Positions 60,911-64,000 of a DNA stretch of 64,000 nt are shown here, one piece after another (the first letter of the stretch is position 1; every line of letters starts with the position of its first letter). The notes below the pieces were generated by a model, which saw only the letters and a list, made by a program, of their open reading frames with translations, had not been told where the DNA came from and did not search any database. Where the stretch lies: NCBI GenBank assembly GCA_922989275.2, contig OV277871.1:4712001-4776000 (forward strand), read 5' to 3'. The DNA comes from Gari tellinella (taxonomy: Eukaryota > Mollusca > Bivalvia > Cardiida > Psammobiidae). A program made the translations under genes and the position numbers.

Positions 60911-62869
60911 CTGCAGAAAAAACAACAACATATTAACCCATTTGTGACCACGGTCCCATAAAAGGGAGTCTTTAAGGGACATGTGCAAACAGTGTAGACC
61001 CTGATCAGACGCCGCATAATGCGACGTCTGATCAGAGTCTACACTGTTTGCTGATAGGAATTTCAATAAAATCCAAAACGAAAATGAAATTTTAGACTAG
61101 ACACCCATTAGGTGAAAAAAGGACTAATCCAGTACATGTATATAAGCATGGAAAGTCAACTTGACATAAGTGGTTTAAAATGTCAGTGATACCATAACTG
61201 TAATAATATGAGTTAAGGTACTATCAAGATTAGGTAAACGTTTTTACTGCCATAAAGGCCACTTAACCTTTCACTGCTACTTAGTGAGATGTTAACCCCT
61301 TCACCGTTTCATTGTCGTCTGCTTCAATTTTGTTGTTTGCAAGACCGTTTCAAAGTGAGATTCAAAGTAGTATGACTTAAAACATATCGATACGAGTGTC
61401 AAACAGTTTGGATCCTGATCAGACGCCGCGTTACGCGGCGTCTGATCAGGATCCAAACTGTTTGCAAACGCGCTTTCAGGCGTCATTGAGAGTGAAAGGC
61501 TTAACCCATTCACTGCTATGACGTCATGTGCTTAAACAATTGTGTCTGCTTTTATTTTTCTCAAATTCAAATTTCAGCTGAATTGGCTGAAGAAATATCG
61601 TCATGAGAGTCAAACAATTTTGATCCAGATCAGACGTCGCCATGGCGGCCATGTTTCTTAAACTTGGAATGTCATTTTAAGAAATCTTGTAGAGGTCATC
61701 TATGGATAATTAGTGTGAAATTACTTCCCAATCAGATATTTGGTTTCAGACAAAAGCCACATATGGAAATTCTGCTTCACCCACTGGCGGTCATGTATTT
61801 AAGCTAGCAAAATTAGTTTAAGAAATCTGATAGAGGGTCAACCATATGAATCATTTGAGCATAATATTTTCAATTCGAATCAGTAGTTTTTTAAAAGAAG
61901 ATTTTTACATTATTTTTAATTGGTTGCCATGACAAGCACAATTTCGATTGAATGACCTATATTTGAAGAAATCTGAAAAAGTACCCTACGAGGAACAATC
62001 CTATGTAGTTTTAATAAAATTGCCCTAGTGGTTTTCAGGATGAAGTTGTTTAAAGAAAAGGTTGACGACGGACGGACGACGGGAACAATGCGATTTGCTA
62101 TTCGTGCCAGGTGAGCTAAAATTGACAAGTGTTTGCAAATATATAGTTTGATCCAGATCAAACACCAAGATGCATTGCATCTGATCTCGAGCCAAACTGT
62201 GTGACACTCAGATTGAAATAAGATAATCTATATTGTTAAAATTTTAAATACTTGGTTTCTTAATATATATAGTCAATCGCATTTACAGCTAGTTTGGTTA
62301 AACTCTCTCCCCGTAAAGGCGCCTTTCGACGCCTTAACATTATCTTCACTGAAATGCCTTTTCATGTTTATCGTGCCTTTTAAAGAGTCGTATAAACTGT
62401 TCCTACATCTTGACAGGCGGGTACTTAAAGTAAAGCAGGCTTAAAGTAAAGCAGAAAAGCGCCTTGGGGAACTTTCTGCTTTACTTTCAGTCATCTTTAC
62501 CCAACTGCTTGTCTTAACCCATTCAAATCTAGTGACGAGTAAACCCGTCCTTTACAAGCTATGTACCTATGTAGAGTCCAATGTAAACAGTGCAGATCAT
62601 GTTCAGATGGCTCATGAAGAAGCACTCTGATCAGGGTCTGCATTGGTTGTCAGTCTTCAATATATAATGTATATACCCCTATAAATAGTAACAAGTCATT
62701 ATGCATTTGATGTTACAAGGGCGAATGAGTACATGTATGCTAAAAGTAAGCTAACTGACTTGTGCTCAGGGTTGTTGGGGTTGCACTGGTTCCCGTGGTT
62801 GTCCAGATCAGATTTGGTCCCCGAGCCGCCATAGCTGCCCCCAGTGTTGCCTTGTTGTTGGGATGACAT
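60811..62869 (-). CDS. Small Gly/Ser/Asn-rich protein, paralogue 1
   Basis: Two coding exons, 62869-62760 and 60910-60811, joined in phase 2 (CACAA|GTCAGT to CTGCAG|G), give 69 residues. Sequence blocks: MSSQQQGNTGGSYGGSGTKS, then DLDNHGNQCNPNNPEHK, then GYDSSFKGTKSDANNHANQL and a tail ending APKK. Each exon carries one S-D-x-x-N-H-x-N-Q-x-N-P-N block, so the protein is a two-repeat unit. It is polar with no signal peptide or membrane helix. The intron contains family K, C and B elements. Paralogue 2 is at 38574-36896 on the same strand. I do not recognise the family; a small soluble repeat protein is all that can be said. Confidence 0.88.
60933..61178. mobile_element. Family K MITE
   Basis: TTAACCCATTTGTGACCACG to CATAAGTGGTTTAA; hairpin GACGCCGCATAATGCGACGTC at about 61005-61027. 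Confidence 0.88.
61263..61504. mobile_element. Family C MITE
   Basis: TTAACCTTTCACTGCTACTT to GAGAGTGAAAGGCTTAA with a perfect hairpin at about 61408-61458. The right TTAA is shared with a second, truncated C copy running to about 61640. Confidence 0.92.
61640..62118 (-). repeat. 'caggtgagct' repeat, inverted
   Basis: Ends 'cgtgccaggtgagctaaaat' with 'cgacggacggacgacggg' just before, the mirror of the start of the repeat at 4036. It cuts off the family C copy at its left. A C-type hairpin (62130-62215) follows. Confidence 0.65.
62318..62695. repeat. Family A-type and B-type pieces
   Basis: 62318-62515: A-type hairpin 'aaagtaaagcagaaaagcgcc' with 'ctttctgctttactttcag'. 62516-62695: TTAACCCATTCAAATCTAGT and a decayed GATCAGA hairpin of B type, adjoining at one TTAA. 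Confidence 0.6.
62760..62869 (-). CDS. Paralogue 1, exon 1
   Basis: Residues 1-36 plus two bases. ATG in the context ACCATGT. A TTTTCAG| acceptor at about 62920 suggests a separate non-coding first exon, not identified. Confidence 0.87.
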
Positions 62870-62983
62870 GGTTTCCTTTACAGAATATCTTCTGATTACT
62901 GCTTTACGTACACTGAATCTGAAAAGTACACACATCTAATAAACATATACATTTATATATGTTCTGTAATAATACTACATGTT

Positions 62984-63106
62984 ATAATTATAATAATAAT
63001 AATAATAATAATAATGATGATGATGATTGTGCGATAATAATAATAATCATCATAATAACAATAATAAGAATAACAATGATTAGAATAATAATAATAACAA
63101 TTGTAA
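62984..63106. repeat. AAT-rich microsatellite
   Basis: Long (AAT)n with GAT and AAC interruptions. A second such tract is at 63786-63910. Confidence 0.95.
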
Positions 63107-63478
63107 TACAGTGCTCCCTCTCTACAACGACACCCAATGGGAGACCAAACATGTGTGCGTTGTTCAGAGAGAGTCGTTATAGAGAGGGAACATTAAGACT
63201 TGGCTTACATTTGCAAACAGCTTGAATCCAGATCAGACGCCGCGTAACGCGGCGTCTGATCTGGATTCAAGCTGTTTATCACTCATCATTACATTTATTC
63301 TATCAAAATGTCCACTTATATGCAACTTTGAAAAAAACTGCAGAATACAAATTTAAGTAGACTGTATTGCGACAATAAAAAAGTTGGACATAAATGTTTC
63401 GTTTGGGGAACAACGGCAAATGTCGTTGTAAGGAGGGAGTCGTTGTTGGGAGTGCCGTTGAAGAGAGGGAACGCTGTA
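63107..63478. mobile_element. Family D MITE
   Basis: TACAGTGCTCCCTCTCTACA to GAGAGGGAACGCTGTA with a perfect central palindrome at about 63225-63271. Orientation as at 24417. Confidence 0.92.
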
Positions 63479-63537
63479 CATGTATAACAACAATGGTAAT
63501 AACAAGTAGTACATATAGTATTAGTAGTAGTCGTAAC

Positions 63538-63786
63538 TTAACTCTTTCCTCCCTAAAACTTTAAATGGAAAATTCCAGTTTCCATTTTAGTCTAGTCCAT
63601 TTCTGACTTTTATGGGTTGTTTTGTCAATGTTTGGCATTATGATAAACAGTGAAGACCCTGATCAGAGGGCTCCTTTCGGAGCCCTCTGATCTGGGTCTT
63701 CACTGTTTGCATAGGACAAGTTTACTATTCATATGTACACTGTTTGAAAAGCACGCCTATATGCGGGACTAGGGTTCAAAGGGTTA
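63538..63786. mobile_element. Family B MITE
   Basis: TTAACTCTTTCCTCCCTAAA to GGGTTCAAAGGGTTAA; nearly the same sequence and length as 13276-13526. Confidence 0.92.
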
Positions 63787-64000
63787 ATAGTAGTAGTATA
63801 GTGATAATAATAATAATCACCATCATCATCAATAACAATAATATTCATAATCATTATCGTAATCATAATAATTATAATAACAGTAATGATAATAATAAAT
63901 AACAATCATAACACTGTTCACTTCAACTCGTTCGTTCTATATATTGCAGATTCGGCGATCAAACGGAACCGCGCTGAGTGCCACATAACGATTCCAGTTA

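Overview
The window is nuclear DNA from an intron-rich, AT-rich animal genome. Genes are split into short exons with canonical GT/AG junctions, and the space between exons is packed with short non-autonomous transposons. The mix of repeats (a long 'gctcacctgagcc' repeat of a kind common in bivalves, tRNA-derived SINE-like pieces, many foldback elements) fits a bivalve mollusc. A Dreissena-like genome is my guess, but no marker gene confirms it.

Four host genes can be read exon by exon with matching intron phases. (1) Minus strand, 23086 to 5610: a ten-exon, 459-residue VPS4-like AAA ATPase of the meiotic clade, apparently complete. (2) Plus strand, 26866 to 35376: a five-exon, 652-residue hillarin/kyphoscoliosis-peptidase-like protein with a transglutaminase-like Cys-His-Asp triad. 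Genes 1 and 2 are divergent, about 3.8 kb apart. (3, 4) Minus strand, 38574-36896 and 62869-60811: two paralogous two-exon genes for small Gly/Ser/Asn-rich proteins (79 and 69 residues), each with two copies of an S-D-x-x-N-H-x-x-Q-x-N motif, one per coding exon.

Autonomous-type mobile DNA is present only as remains: a 1.74-kb internally deleted LTR retrotransposon with gag and protease (52049-53790), a decayed non-LTR reverse transcriptase (44701-45630), and mariner-like elements bounded by CGAGGG...CCCTCG at TA (3441-4825, 30140-31079, 40549-41909), two of them carrying other elements nested inside.

The rest is dominated by foldback MITE families, lettered here. TTAA-flanked: A (TTAACCCATTACCCC...), B (TTAACCCTTTGAACCC...GGAAAGAGTTAA), C (TTAACCCTTTCACTGCC...), K (TTAACCCATTTGTG...) and T (TTAAAGGGACTCGCAACC..., with a tRNA-like core). 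TA/CAG-ended: D (TACAGCGCTCCCTCTC...), F (TACAGTAAAACCTCTC...), H and I. Others: E (AGGGCTCCAGATAAG...) and G (GGGCCCGTTT...ACGACAA). The striking point is modularity. One central hairpin is shared by A and F, another by B, C, D and K, although their ends, and so presumably the transposases that moved them, differ. Hairpin arms also vary in pairs, so divergent copies remain palindromes. Several elements are nested at TTAA sites inside other elements, and several end within a few bases of host splice sites; in one case an F terminus coincides with a splice donor.

No CRISPR array, rRNA gene or functional tRNA gene was found. Family assignments were made by eye; copy boundaries are accurate to a few bases where TTAA or TA ends are visible and rougher otherwise.
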